Of a DNA stretch of 64,000 nt, positions 21,291 through 34,064 are shown piece by piece (the first letter of the stretch is position 1; the number at the start of each line of letters is the position of its first letter). The notes under the pieces are model-generated. The model was not told where the DNA came from. It ran no database searches and saw only the letters and a list, made by a program, of their open reading frames with translations. This DNA comes from Telopea speciosissima. Lineage: Eukaryota; Streptophyta; Magnoliopsida; Proteales; Proteaceae. The stretch lies in contig NC_057922.1 in the NCBI RefSeq assembly GCF_018873765.1, forward strand, positions 16,195,563-16,259,562, given 5' to 3'. The translations under genes were made by a program, and so were the position numbers.

Positions 21291-22780
21291 TCCTTTATAT
21301 ATTGAGTGAGAGCTGTAAGAAGTTGTAGATGATAATTGAGAATTTTTCAAACCAATAAATTATGTTTATAGGATGTAATATATGCTGGAAAATATTTTTA
21401 TTGGATGTTGGCCTTTTAGAAAAAAAAAAATTTTTTGATTGATTTTTTCGCAAATTAAAAGTTCCATTGTCCAAGCACCCTGTTGGATGGGGTAGGATGG
21501 TCATTTCACCCCTGCCTGTGAAAGTCAATCAATCAATAATGGACGTGAATAAATGAGTGCAGTAGAAAAAGTGTGTTTGGGTCTTGTCTCTTGAAATAGA
21601 TCCAAAAGATTTTCTTTTCTTGTGATTTTTGTGGAAATGGATTTGATTGATTTTTTCGCAAATATTTTTGAAGCACTTTTTCTTAAGGGAGAATCTGTTT
21701 ATAACATGTTTTTTTATGGGATCTGTTTATAATATGTTGTAATCACTCTTTTATGTTCAATGTGAGACATCCATTGTTCTTACTACATTAGGATTTAATT
21801 GTTATTTCACTTGGACTCTGTGGCAGGTGAAAAAAAATTAAAAGTTCCTACTGTACGGGTAATAAGGTAATTTTATTATAAAGTAATAGCGGAGATAACA
21901 GTGTAATGGTTGGTCAGTAGTCGCCGTAAATAGTCAGAATAGACTGGTTTCTATGACTTTCTTGGAAGGCATTGATGAAATAGAATCGCCGGAAAAACCA
22001 CTGAATCATTATGAAATAGTGGAGGTAATTCCACCTTTCCAAACAACAATGCGGAGAAGGTTCTGTAATTTAGTATAGTCCGGTTACAAACAGACACCCT
22101 TTTCTTCAAATATCAACGTAGGGTAAAGTCAGTCAAATAGTAATATCAACGCAACACCATAAGATTTACATGTGGCACCACAAGATAGTTGTCACGTGGC
22201 ATCTAAATTTGGCACTGTTCCTACATATTAATTTAGTCTAAAACTTCAGAAAACTATAACTTTAAATCCGATGATCCGATTTTCACAAACGAAACATCAT
22301 TGGAAAATTTATTCTCAAAACTATACAATAGTATAGAAATCGAGCATTAATTTCTCTAGGGAGAAAGAATGCTAATTGATCGTGTAGCTCTTAAACACAA
22401 AATCAAGAGTGCATAAAATTACCGTTCCACCTTGTAAAAATAAAAAATCATATCCATGTGGATGCCCGTCCATACTCTCTCATTAGCTCTGCGCTGATGT
22501 AAGGGTTACATGCCCATATAGTGATCTCCTGCCTTGTCTCTCTAAGAACATGTTTGAAAAAACACACTAAGTGCTTGGCTAATTGAAGTTTTTATTTTAA
22601 GTAATGGTCAAATTGCATCGGTTTTTGTACCATCTTTTAATACAATGTTTAAATGAGTTCAGAATTTGGGCCAATGTTGAGCTTATTCGATGGTCCAATC
22701 CTAATTAGGGCAATTCAATCATTTTTTTTATAAAAATATTTATAAAAACGGTATGAGATTTGTGCTTGCTCGCATCGTCT
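21291..22780. other. Intergenic, no gene seen
   Basis: AT-rich sequence without a credible coding frame, RNA gene or clear element ends. Confidence 0.5.
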
Positions 22781-23890
22781 CTACACCAACATCTGAACCA
22801 ATTGGGGGAGAGTGTCTTGGTATCCACCTAGGGGGTAGGATCGTAGGGGTGTTATTTCACAATGTCTTGTGAGAGTGTTAGGGGGAACCACCAAGTAAGG
22901 AATCTCATTGGGAACACTCAGCAGGCAAGCCAGAAAATCTGCACAAGAGTTCAATTTGCGAACATGATGCACAACGGAGCAGCGGACAAAGGAATCCCTT
23001 TGGGCGTGAATGTCTTCCACCATTCCAATTGCAGACCAAGGGACTTTAAAGTTGTTGAGGAGCGCCTCAATCGCAATCAGAGAATCAGAGCGGATTTGAA
23101 CCTGAGTAAAACCCATGGAATTGGCCATTGTAAGCCCGCGATAGATCGCCATCAGCTCCATTCTTATAATGTTATCATCTTCAACCGCTCCGGCAATGGC
23201 AAAGAGCACTTCCTCATCCTCATTCCAACCCAAAGAACCATATCCACTAGGGCTGCAACAGGGTCGGGTTGGGCCGGGCTTTGTAGTACCCTAGCCCAAC
23301 CCTAAGTCCCCTTAGCTGGGCCCAGGCCAGACCCGACCCTGACTCAGGGCCAGAAAAATCCAACCCTGACCCGCCCTCAGGGTCGGGCCGGGCCAACCTT
23401 GATTGGCCCTGATCATGGGGAGGGGAAAAAAAATGCATGGGCTGGAATGGATTGGGAAGAACATTATTAATTTTACATAAAATAACAATATAATAAATTA
23501 TATTATAACACTTATTATCTTCATATATAATATATTATATAAAAATATGTGGGTGAAATTTAAAGTTTATAATGTATAAATTATATCAACATATATTTTA
23601 TAGTATAACTTAAATCAGGGTCGGGCCGGGCCGGGCCAAGCTTAGCTCGAGACCTCAACCCTAATCCGACCCGACCCTAACTCAGGGCCAGAAATTTTCA
23701 GCCCTGACCTGCCCTGAGGGCCAAATATCTCGGCCTAGACCCTGTTCGGGCTCAGGATGAATTCGGGCCGACAGGGCCAAACTTGCACCCCTAAATTATC
23801 CACCGAGGTTCTCCTTGACGGATCCATCACAATTAATTGCGATCCAGCCGTTTGGTGGATGAGGCCAGATAAGGGGGCAAGACTGAGGGA
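22781..23890 (-). pseudogene. RNase H-like retroelement domain split by a MITE
   Basis: Minus strand: a PPNGWIAINCDGS block (about 23890-23804) and, after the MITE, GWNEDEE...RMELMAIYRGL...IRSDSLIAIEAL (23240-22781). The D...E...D pattern is that of RNase H (RVT_3) domains found at the end of plant non-LTR retroelements and in related stand-alone genes. Without the MITE and one copy of the target duplication the two parts rejoin in frame. Whether it was ever a host gene is not known. Confidence 0.65.
23248..23795. mobile_element. hAT-type MITE inside RNase H pseudogene
   Basis: Ends TAGGGCTGCAAC and (inverted) TTTAGGGGTGCAAG; flanking 8-bp repeats ATATCCAC and TTATCCAC differ by one base. 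The body is rich in GGGTCGGGCCGGGCC at both ends with an AT-rich core. Confidence 0.75.
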
Positions 23891-23895
23891 GAGAA

Positions 23896-24833
23896 AAGGG
23901 CACCTGAATCTGCCATTTGATGAAGATTTTGGGTTTGAAAACAATAGTAATCCTTATCCTACCGACAATATGTCAATCAGTGGTCTATAGGAAAAGATTC
24001 TAATTTGAGGGTCACAATTAGTTGACAAGAAAACAACAGGTGTAAACTTGGAATTTTGAAACTCATAAGTCACAACCACCTACTTTTTGAAAAAGGAATC
24101 CAACGACATTGAAAACAGGTCAATTGACTATCCATAGAAAAAGATTTCATTTCGAGGGCTACGATATACTGAACCTTCAATGATTATGTAGAAAATAGGG
24201 TTTCCCTTAGAAATGTCTGAATAAAAGATTACATCATTGATATTATGATATTTGGTTTTTATTTATAAAGAGAAGTTCTTATTGACATCTCATAAGATCT
24301 CAAATAATTTGAAATCTTATTATTATTATTATTTTTGCTCTTTTAAAACAACATACTTTTTTCAATATAAGGGTAAATCCTGTTATTTCACAAGTGTATT
24401 CAAAATATATATAAGAAAATGATAATTTTATTAATTTATTTTTGAAAATTCATTTGTATTCCTAAATAAAAAACTTTTGAAAATAAGACAAGGATCAATC
24501 AAAAGAAGGTGTCACGATTTAAATATACCTATAGAACTGGTTGTATTATGACAACCCTTTAATAAATATCACTTATCTATGTAATTTTGCATGTCTTTTT
24601 GTTTTTTTTCCAGGTAAACTGTAATTTTGCTTATCAATGATTCAATGGTAGCAAAAATCACAATAACAATTATTCTTTGGCCTTTATTCAACCAGACTCC
24701 ATAAAAGGAACCAATTATTTCGTACCAAAGACCAAAAAAAGGAACCAATTATTCTTTGGCCTTTAAATGGGCTGGAACAGAAATTTGAAGTGTAATGAGT
24801 TGTTGTTACTGAAGACCTACACCTAGCTGGGGA
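23896..24833. other. Intergenic, no gene seen
   Basis: AT-rich; no supported coding region or RNA gene. Confidence 0.5.
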
Positions 24834-25225
24834 TGCAACAGTGCTGGTTCGGGCCCGGTTTCTGAAAACCCACTCCCGGGCTGGCCGGCGGTCGGCTGGA
24901 ATATTTCATCCGAGACTCGGTCAGTCGTCGGGCTTGGCCCTGTTTTTGTCATTTCCGTGTTCTTTTTATATAAGAAAATGAAAACAATTTTTAAATATAT
25001 GTTATATTATTTAATATACATTTAAAATAATAAATCAATTACGTGTATTAAATGTAATCTATGATGCTTTTTCGTGGCCCTTATCTTAGAAGCACACCTC
25101 TGCCCAGAGTCTTGTCTGGCCCAACCCCAAGCCTAAAATTCCAACTCTTAGACCACTATGAAAGTTGAAAAGCCCAGCCCAATTCCTGGCGGGCTCCGGT
25201 TCTTCGGGCCAAACTTGCACTTCTA
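24834..25225. mobile_element. Probable hAT-type MITE
   Basis: Left end TAGCTGGGGATGCAAC and inverted right end TAGAAGTGCAAGTTTGG resemble the MITE at 23248. A shared TACACC beside both ends may be the remnant of a target duplication. Confidence 0.5.
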
Positions 25226-26195
25226 TTACACCCATTTCATTAGCCGAGTTTCAAGCAAAACCAAGCAGTGGAAGTGATTAAAATGGTGAAATGACCGCCC
25301 TGCCTCAATGAAAGACGAAAATCTCACCCCCAAGATGCCAGAGTGTGCGCTCGCATTGGTTGCAGCACATACGTGGCCCCTGCGCTACCCCTAATAATAA
25401 TAATAATAAGGGAAAGGGCATTTCCATTCTGGTGGAGCAATGGCTCCTTATTTCGTGCCCAACAGATAAATAACCTCATGGGTATTCTGCCCTCTCAAAG
25501 CTCTTTGAGCTGGACAGGGGATAAAGGATGGTGGTTGATAGGGAGAGATAGTATCACCTGGACAGGGAATCGAGGATGGTGCAATCCACTCATTCTCTTG
25601 GATTCTATCACCCAAGGGCATAGAAGAATGGTTCTCATACGAGAACCTGAACCATTATCTGCTTTCTCTAGGTGACCCACCTAGGAGGAATCTATGAGTG
25701 GATTTATGGTTTATTTCTACCATTAGGATCATGGTTCTAAGTATCAGTATCGGCGATACATTCTGGTATTGTATGTAGCTGATCCTGATACAATATCAGT
25801 GACACAGTTCGGACAAGGGGTAGAACCATGATTAGGATAGCTATGCCCACTTACAATTAAAAAGCTATATCATAAATCAAAATAAATAATAAAACATGAT
25901 TCCATGATTGCACCATTCTTCTCGGTTGAGAGAAAACTCATCCTCGAGTTTTAGGAATCGATATAACACTAGTTGAAGTCAAATTGCACATTGTATGTAG
26001 AAGATTCTGTTTCATAGCTTATGGTCGGATGCTAAAGAAGGAAAAAGCTAAACAAGCTTATATTACACATAATTCTTCATCTATTGGACTAAATTCACAC
26101 CTCTAGATTCAATAGTTGTCCTAATGTTATTTTGTGGAATTTATTTCAGAAATTCTGTAAATTGATAGCTCTTGAGACACTTGTTGCATGGTTGG
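25226..26195. other. Intergenic and 3' flank of receptor kinase 2
   Basis: No gene in 25226-26120. From about 26125 to 26195 the text still corresponds to the kinase C-terminus that lies beyond the premature stop. Confidence 0.5.
25730..25830. mobile_element. 101-bp hAT-type MITE
   Basis: TIR CATGGTTCTA at both ends (inverted), with a perfect 8-bp target duplication ATTAGGAT at 25722-25729 and 25831-25838. Confidence 0.8.
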
Positions 26196-27224
26196 TCAAG
26201 ATTGTTGATTTTTATGCAAACAAGAAAATGCCAGCTTCATAAGCAAAACCAATTTCTCAGCAACTTGATTTGTGGGAGGTGAGATGCGCCGGTCAACTAT
26301 ATCCATCAACCATATGTTTTGATCAATATATGACACTGTGGAGATAAGTTCTACTGGATGCTTTCCCATTATCACTTCTAATGTTACTACACCGAAGCTA
26401 TAGACATCACATTTTTCAGTCGCCCTCATTGTGTAAGCAAGCTCTGCAGAATACGTAAAACAAATGAAATTAGTAAAATTAATAAGGAAATTTTTTTTCA
26501 CAACTACAATGTGGGGCTACATTGTAGTCTATTTTATGCCACGTGGAGCAATTTCTAAGTTTCTCACATATAAATATTGCAATTAATTTAAATTATACGG
26601 TTCACCATGTTCTACCACTACAACATGACCACCATGACCACGATGCTAAGGGGGCCGGGCCTCTCCTTGAAAGTGATTGCCTCCTTTTTTTCTTTTTTTC
26701 TTTTTTTTAAATCAAGGGAACCTTATTTCAATTCTATGGTTTATTTTTGTTGAATCAACCTTTAGTAGTTTCTGTATGCAAAATGATACCCTTAACCCAT
26801 AGTGGCAAAAAATTTTATTAACTCATAACGAAATGAACCTTAAAAAAAATTAATAAAAAACTCCATTGTAGGTTCATATAACCCTTCCCCATAAAATTAT
26901 AGGAATTTGGTAATACTCAAAAACAAACTTTCGCCTTTTAAGAAAGAATAAAAATATATTTTTCATTAAAAAAAGCAACTTGTGTTTGTTAACTGCCTTT
27001 GGTGAACATGCAGCAAAAATATATAACGGATTCATATATGTTGAAATGTTTATTATTTAATAGATTCATCGAGTAGAATTGTGAGTCACCCACCTGCTTT
27101 GTTCAATATAGATTTACAAGAAAGAATTTCTAGGTATTTATGCATTCTAAAATTTTTTACATGTGTTTGTACGTGTATGTGTGTGCGCATACATGCATGT
27201 GTGCATATGTATGGGTGTGGGTGT

Positions 27225-27299
<75 letters not shown>

Positions 27300-30200
27300 A
27301 ACTTGGTGCAATATATCCATATGTTCCTGCAAAAGCTGTCCAAAGTGATGAATCAGGCTTTAGAAGTCTACTAACGCCGAAGTCTGAGACATGAGGCTTA
27401 AAGTCTGAATCTAACAATATATTTTTGCTCGATATGTCTCGATGAATTATTTGGGGGGAGCAATCATGGTGCAAGTAAGCTAGAGCCTGAGCTATACCCT
27501 TAACGATATTAACCCTTCTAGTCCAATCTAAGTCCACCGCTTCTTCATCTATGCTTAGGATCTTAGCCAAGCTTCCTCTCTCTACATATTCATATACCAA
27601 AAATGAGTGTCGCACGTGGGAACAAAATCCATACAATTTCACGATGTTTCGATGTCGCACTTCTGTCATCATTTGAATTTCATTTCTGAAAGTTTCTGGA
27701 TCAGAAATCTCGTCGTCATCATCTGAAGAAGAAGAGGTGAACTTTTTAACAGCTACCAGTTGACCTGATGACAATTCTGCTTTATAAACACTTGCATGTC
27801 TTCCCATGCCAATGCAATATTTTGGGTCGAACTGCTCAGTAGCTTCAATGATGTCTTGGTATGCTATCCTCCCATCATAGTTCGATATTGTACACATATT
27901 TTCTCTACGTGGTTGTTGGTCTGTATTTCGATTCTCGTCTTCTATGCATCTCTTCCTCCGGCAACGGAAAAACAAAAATGTCCCAAGAAATGCAAATAGA
28001 AGAAACAGCAGTACTACTATGATCATAAGAAGGATGGCTTTGTGGCTCTCTTTTGGGGATAGCTTAGAAATATTGCAAGGTCCCAAACCTGTGGCATTGC
28101 CGCACAAACCTTTATTGTGAATGAAAGCTTCCACTGGAGCATTTCGAAAGGCTCGATTATCAGGTAGAGGACCCTCTAACTCATTGTAGGATACATCAAC
28201 GGTTATCAAACTGATCATTGCAACGAAAGTATATGGAAATGAACCGAACAACTTGTTATGAGAGAGATTCAAATTTGTTAGCTTGTCTAACCTTCCAAGT
28301 TGCAGAGGGATCTCTCCAGTGAAAAGGTTACCACTAAGGTCTAGTTGCACCTGTAGGGAAACTAAATTACCAATTTCAACTGGAATGCTTCCGTTGAATC
28401 TATTCTTACTCAAATTTAAGTAAATAAGATTCGTGCATTTCCCTAGTTGATTTGGAACAGACCCCCCTAGGTTGTTCATTGAGAGGTCAAGTAGCTGAAG
28501 TTTGCAGAACAATCCCAATTCCTTAGGTATGGTGCCAGAGAGTTGGTTGTCATTCAAATTTAGTGTCACCAAAGAGCTAAGCCTCCCCATTTCTCTTGGA
28601 ATCTGGCCTACAAGAAGATTCGAAGAAAGCTCAAGTCCTTGCAATTGAAGTGAGTCTCCAAGCTCAGGTGGTATTCGACCGAAAATTTTGTTTCCTGAGA
28701 TTTTTAGGTTTAACAATTGTAGGCATTTCCCCCAATTTTGTGAAACCTCATCAGACAATTGATTGAAGCTCAGATCGATGTAGGTTAGATTTGGGTAAAC
28801 ACCAAATATTTCTGATATGTTTCCCGTGAGATGGTTATTTACAAGCCGGACTCTTACTAGGCCGGTGCAGTTTCTCATGCTTTTGGGTATCGGGCCTATG
28901 AAATGGTTATAATGTCCACCAAATCTTAAGAGTGACGCAGTATTGCATATAAGGTGTGGTAAATACCCATTAAAATGATTATTTCCAAACTGCAAGCTTT
29001 GCAATTTTGTAAAATTGCTGATTGCCTGAGGTATTCGACCCGACAATTGGTTTTTAGAAAAGATGAGAACAACTAGATTGGTCAAATTTCCAAGAGAATG
29101 AGGAAGTGAGCCAATGAGACTATTGTTTCTCAAAGAAAGTACTTCAAGAGATTTCATGTTTCCAAAAGAAGCAGGAACTGAACCAATGAGAATATTTTCC
29201 ATCAAAGTAAGTTTAGTAAGAGATCTCAAGTTTCCAATTTCTGGAGGGATAGAACCTGTCAAATGATTATTCCACATATCTAGCGTATAAAGATTGGTCA
29301 TGTTTCCAATCTCCATAGGAATGGAACCAGAGAGTGAATTTGAATTAAGGTACATGAAGTTCAGCTTCCTCAAATCTCCAAAAGAAGCAGGTATTGAACC
29401 AGTGAGAATATTTCTCTCTAAATAAAGATGAGTAAGAGATTTCAAGTTTCCAATTTCTGGTGGGATAGAACCTGTCAGAAAGTTATGCTTCAATGGTAGC
29501 TCATGAAGATTGGTCATGTTTCCGATTTCCATTGGAATGGAACCAGAGAGAGTATTGAAAGAGAGGTCTAAGGTGTTTAGTTTGCTCAAATTTCCAATGG
29601 TGGAAGGAATCGAACCATTTAGGAAGTAATTGGTAGACACATTCAGCATAGTGAGGCTACTAAGATTCCCAAATATTCCAAGGGGAATAGGACCAGAAAG
29701 TTGATTTTCACCGAGATGTAGAATTTTCAGATTCTTCATAGCACCTAAAACTGCAGGGATTGAGCCGGTGAGATTGTTGTTGTGCAAATCAAGCTCACTG
29801 AGAGTCATCATCAGTAGTGAAATCTGTGATGGGATGTTCCCGGAAAAGTGATTGATGCAGAGATGGAGATGGGTGAGTTGAGAAAGGTTGGCAATGGTGG
29901 GAGGGATGGGACCAAAAAGTGAGTTTTTATGGAGATCAAGACGGAGGAGGTTAGGGAAGGATGAGAAGTTAAAGTCATGGAGCGTACCTTTCAAATCCAT
30001 GCGGGAGAGGTTTATTATGGTGATGACTCCAGTTGCCTCATTGCAAGTAATTCCCTCCCACTTGCATGGGTTGTTGTTGCTGTTGCTGCTTCCGTTTGCC
30101 ATCATCTGTGTCGTCGTCCATAAAAGGAGTAGTGGACGAGAATTGTTATAACGAAAAAGAATAAGACTGGACTTCCATTGAAAGAGAGCCTCCATTGCTT

Positions 30201-30366
30201 CTCGTTGATGATCAAAATCATAATTATTAATGGAAGGGGAAGCAGCTACTCTGAATGAAGAAGAAGAAGAAGAAGGAGCAGCAATGGACATGGCCAAAAG
30301 GAAAACCAATAAGAGGAGGAGACAGAAGGATGATGGTGCATTGATAAACATGGTTTCGCCTTCCAA
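26196..30366 (-). CDS. MIK2-like LRR receptor kinase 2, degenerate kinase, truncated C-terminus
   Basis: Exon 1 30366-27303, exon 2 26443-26196; about 1103 aa. Signal peptide (~6-35; a second ATG at 30351 aligns better with the paralogue), LRRNT_2 cap with [12 protein letters not shown], about 25 LRRs (~139-725), TM (~775-802), kinase from ~850. [13 protein letters not shown] and SDFG remain. Three conserved features are lost: the third glycine of the P-loop (GMGRHASVYKA), the Glu of the APE motif (last exon base G to A makes the split codon AAG, Lys), and the subdomain XI Arg, where CGG of the paralogue is TGA, removing the last ~20 residues. It may be a non-catalytic receptor or a pseudogene in an early state. 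The exon 1 frame open past the donor, through GA/GT repeats, is read-through. Confidence 0.8.
27203..27292. repeat. (GT)n(GA)n microsatellite next to kinase 2 splice donor
   Basis: Long GT then GA runs on the plus strand; on the coding strand the intron starts GTTCTCTCC and runs into (CT)n(CA)n within about 10 bases. Overlapping short frames here are repeat artefacts. Confidence 0.9.
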
Positions 30367-31050
30367 AGTGCAGAAAACAAAACTGATTTGGGAGTTGGGG
30401 ACTTGGCAGATGGGTTCTCTAACTTACGGCTCCGGATCCTTAACTTATAACGGCTGTACGTGATCCATTTGAAACGTGAACCACGGTTTTAAGGACCCCG
30501 CCCCCTCACTCTTGAGACGACCCGACTCAGACCAATTGGATTCACACTCTATTTGAAGAATTTGTTTGACTCAAATGGGCTTTTCTTGTCTTTAGCTATC
30601 AAAAGTTCTCGTGTCAAGGACTTCGGTATTTCCATTCACATGATATCATAAAAAATATCATGTGAATGGAATGGAAATACTTCTCTCCAAACACTCTTAC
30701 CCAAAGACTTTAATTAGGCTTACACATCACATGCCATCCAACTACGTACCGTCCATTTTCTCTTACAATCTTCTCTTCCCCTAGCCAGCTAGCTAGAACT
30801 ATGCATTGATGGAATCTAGTTTGTTACACACCTTATTAGGCATCATAAAACAGAACATCCAATCAGTGAACATATATATAGAACTAAAAACAGATTTGAT
30901 CAGACATTGTTGAGCCCTTCTATTTTCCTACAACTTGTTTGTTGGTTATTCAAGAATGATCATGAGGTCATCTTCCGGGTGAAAAAAAAAATCACTGCAA
31001 CCCTTGGCGCCACCCGCATGAGGTTCCAAGCTTCTCATGGGCCTTGGTCT
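30367..31050. other. Upstream region of receptor kinase 2
   Basis: The TATA-like TTATAAGTTA (minus, about 30441-30450) is conserved with kinase 1. A hairpin at 30626-30680 (GTATTTCCATTCACATGATAT with its inverted copy) looks like a small foldback MITE. No gene. Confidence 0.5.
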
Positions 31051-31290
31051 TTTCTGCTCTATATGAATTGCAACGATGTGTTATTCGTTACACCCATTGC
31101 CACATGGGAAAAAAAAATAATCTTTGCTAGTGTTGATGGATCACTTGAGACAACGTTATTAGATATTAGGCATTTTCTGGTAAAATTGCGAATAAGAATA
31201 AAATTAAGATACTCCATCATCTGAGATTCCACATCTCACGCCCGTATATCAATGGGCATTAGAGTATGTAGGGGTGCAATTGCTTGGGGC

Positions 31291-31912
31291 TAGAGATGTA
31301 AACCGATATTCTAAAATCCGTATTTGATCCGCATTCGTATCTGTTTAGGAGAATTCAAATCCGTTCGAAACTAATCGGATACGATATGATAATCCCCCTA
31401 TCCGATCGATTATTATCCGATTCGTTTAGCAATCTCGACGGTAATAAAATATCTGAAACATATCTTTGTGTCCGTTTATCTTTTTAAGTTACCTTATTGG
31501 ATTTTGTTATCTTATTTTTATAATTTTATAAGTTAAGATAATGTGATTCTTTTTTTATATTTTCTGTTGGTTTATATATATTGTTTTATGCAATGTGATA
31601 CATGAAATCACATGTCTATGTGAGAAAATCAAAGACTAAGAAGAGTAGAAGAAATGGTAGTTATTGAACTCTCAAGTCTCAACCCTAACCCTCATCATAA
31701 AAACGGTAAAGATGTCAACAGATAGTCGAAAATTCGTATTCGATCCGCGTTCATATCCATTTAGGAGAATCCATATTTAAAAAGTCATTATCCGGAAACT
31801 ATCCAAATCCGTCCAAAAACCAACAGGATATTATCCGAATCCGTCCGAATATAAACAGATATGAATATGATAATGTCACTATCCGACCGAATTCTATCCG
31901 TTTACATCTTTA
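31291..31912. mobile_element. hAT-type MITE, 622 bp
   Basis: TIRs TAGAGATGTAAAC and (inverted) TAAAGATGTAAAC; perfect 8-bp target duplication CTTGGGGC at 31283-31290 and 31913-31920. The paralogous site near 9432 is empty. A second left-end-like sequence at about 31711 suggests a nested or duplicated end. Confidence 0.85.
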
Positions 31913-32776
31913 CTTGGGGCTGGGCCCATTTTTTTAAACCATACCCCAACCCTACGTCCCCTTAGCTCTACTCTGAGGTCGGACTGAGATATCACGGCCT
32001 AGACTCAGTCCTGTCGGGTTCAACCCAATCCATGATTGGGCTAAAAAGTCTAGAATTAGACTTTCAAGTTTTTCGACATTCCTCTCTCTCTCTCTCTCTC
32101 CTCCCCAATAGTTTTCTTGCACTCATGTTTAGATTTGTTTTGAGGACAGCAAGAGAAAAATTCATTCCACCAAGGTGAATTTTAAAATTTGAATGGTGAA
32201 TCTTTCATCTGCATGGTTATTGCATGATATTTACATATCAGATTAGAGCTAGTTAGGCAAGTTTTTGTATTAAGAGGTCTGATCTTCATAGATTTTTCAG
32301 CTCTGCTCGGTTGTAGCTCAGCCCATATATCGTAATCTATAAATGGTTCGATCCTTAGTCCCAGATGAATTGAGAACATGACTGCAACAACTACTCAAAT
32401 CATAAATCACTAGTACAAATTAAATAAACAAGACATGACTTGGAAAGAGTTGTATGGCCCTCGTAGATACTGAACATAAATTTCATATGATAAAACTAGG
32501 GGAAATGTTATCTGCACTAGGCGCATGGGGGTGGGTGAAATGACCACCCTGCCCCCATGAATGGTCGAAATGACTGCCCCGCCCGGCCCCGCCTCATGTG
32601 TCTGGGCGCAACCTGCTATATATATTTTCTTTTTATTTTTATTTTTTATATTTTTGTGTTCAAACTTACGGATACTTTAAGTTGCATTTGGTTGTGTAAA
32701 TCTGTAGATGCATGTATCGATAATGGACGTAATTTCATAAAGTGACTTCCTGTTGAATCATATTCCTAATAGATTA

Positions 32777-32960
32777 ACTGTTTGGTTATTCTGAGTCTGT
32801 CAGTTGGATTCATCAAGAATCACTCTCAATAACTGTTTGGTTACCCTGAGTCTGTCAGTTGGATTCATCCAAAATCACTCTGAATAACTATTTTGTTGCC
32901 ATGTATCTATTGGATTCATCCAGAATCACTCTGAATAGCTGTTTTGTTGCCATGTATCTA
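32777..32960. repeat. 55-bp minisatellite, paralogous array
   Basis: Units start at 32777, 32832 and 32887 with the same consensus as the array at 10279, plus a degenerate fourth. Confidence 0.8.
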
Positions 32961-33599
32961 TGAGTTGGCTTCACTACTATTTAAAATTTGTTCACCACCA
33001 TTAAACTTGTTTTTGTCTTCATTTTTTTTTTGGGTTTTTTTTCCCCTCTTCCATGTATGAGAGTATATATAATTTCATTGCATATACAAGAATTTTTTTC
33101 ATTTCAATCCAAAATAAATAATACAATCAAATGTTTACCATTTAAAAAAATAAAATTGATTAGATCTTTGGTAGTGTATCCAAGACATCCGTGTAGAAGG
33201 TTTCCTTTTAAACTATCAAATCCATCTCTCAACTTTGTGTCTACGGATTACTTTAGATCCCTTACCATTAAAAATGCTCTCTCTCTCTCTCCTTCTCACT
33301 CAGTTTTGCATCCAGCATTGCGGCCATGGATCGTGAAAAAAAAGACCTTCAATTGTTTTTCTTTAACCCTTCTAATGGGTTTATTCCTCCATACGAATGG
33401 ACCAATGGGAGTTTATTTTGGTCTAAAAGTGATCCATTCATAGTGGTCTAGAGAATCTAGAGCACCAATTTTACACCGATGATGTATGGGCCAGCATGGC
33501 GGCCCGGGAGAAATATATTATTTTTAATTTTTATATTGACTAGTCCTCATGTATTGTATTTTACTATGTACACATTCAACATGTTCCTGCAGTATTAAA

Positions 33600-33732
33600 A
33601 TCCTCTGCAGTACCGGCGGGGCAGTAGTGCACATTCGACGGCACAGCAGAGGCCATATGTGCCATGTGTGCCACCTGGCCTCTGCTGTGCCGTCGGATGT
33701 GCACTGTCGCCCCGCCGGTACTGCAGAGGATC
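33600..33732. repeat. Foldback MITE (TCCTCTGCAGTACCGG family)
   Basis: Arms 33600-33654 and 33676-33732 are nearly perfect inverted copies with a ~20-bp loop. The paralogous place near 21050 lacks it. A related, more decayed copy is at 56311-56421. Confidence 0.85.
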
Positions 33733-34064
33733 CTGGTCCGTCCCTGCAATGCTTTTTCTATGGGAGGTGTAAGACCCACCTTTGAAGTGTAGGACCCATG
33801 CCTATGGACAGTGTGAGATCCAGTGGGAAGGTCCCCATGTGAATTGCATAAATGATCGACCGATGTATGATATGACTCCCCTATTTCTTTGCCCTCATGG
33901 ATGTGCCTTAACTTTATAAATTGGAATCTAATTTGGGGGTTCTCTAGATGACTAAGCTTTGGGTCCAGATCCAAACAAGGTCAACCAACTGAGAAAAGAA
34001 ATTGAAATCTGAAATCCGGATCCAAACAAGGCATCCTATAATAATTTTGAATCTGATGATGCAG

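Larger units (their letters stand above)
31050..33980. repeat. Second copy of kinase flank (paralogue of 9213-10640 + 20515-21280)
   Basis: Colinear with the flank of kinase 1, except that it lacks the viral composite and the SINE and carries its own MITE (31291) and foldback (33600). No gene. Confidence 0.75.

Noticed and set aside
27081-27394. Short frames rich in Cys-Val, Glu-Arg, His-Thr or Ser-Leu
   Set aside because: Translations of the GT/GA microsatellite.
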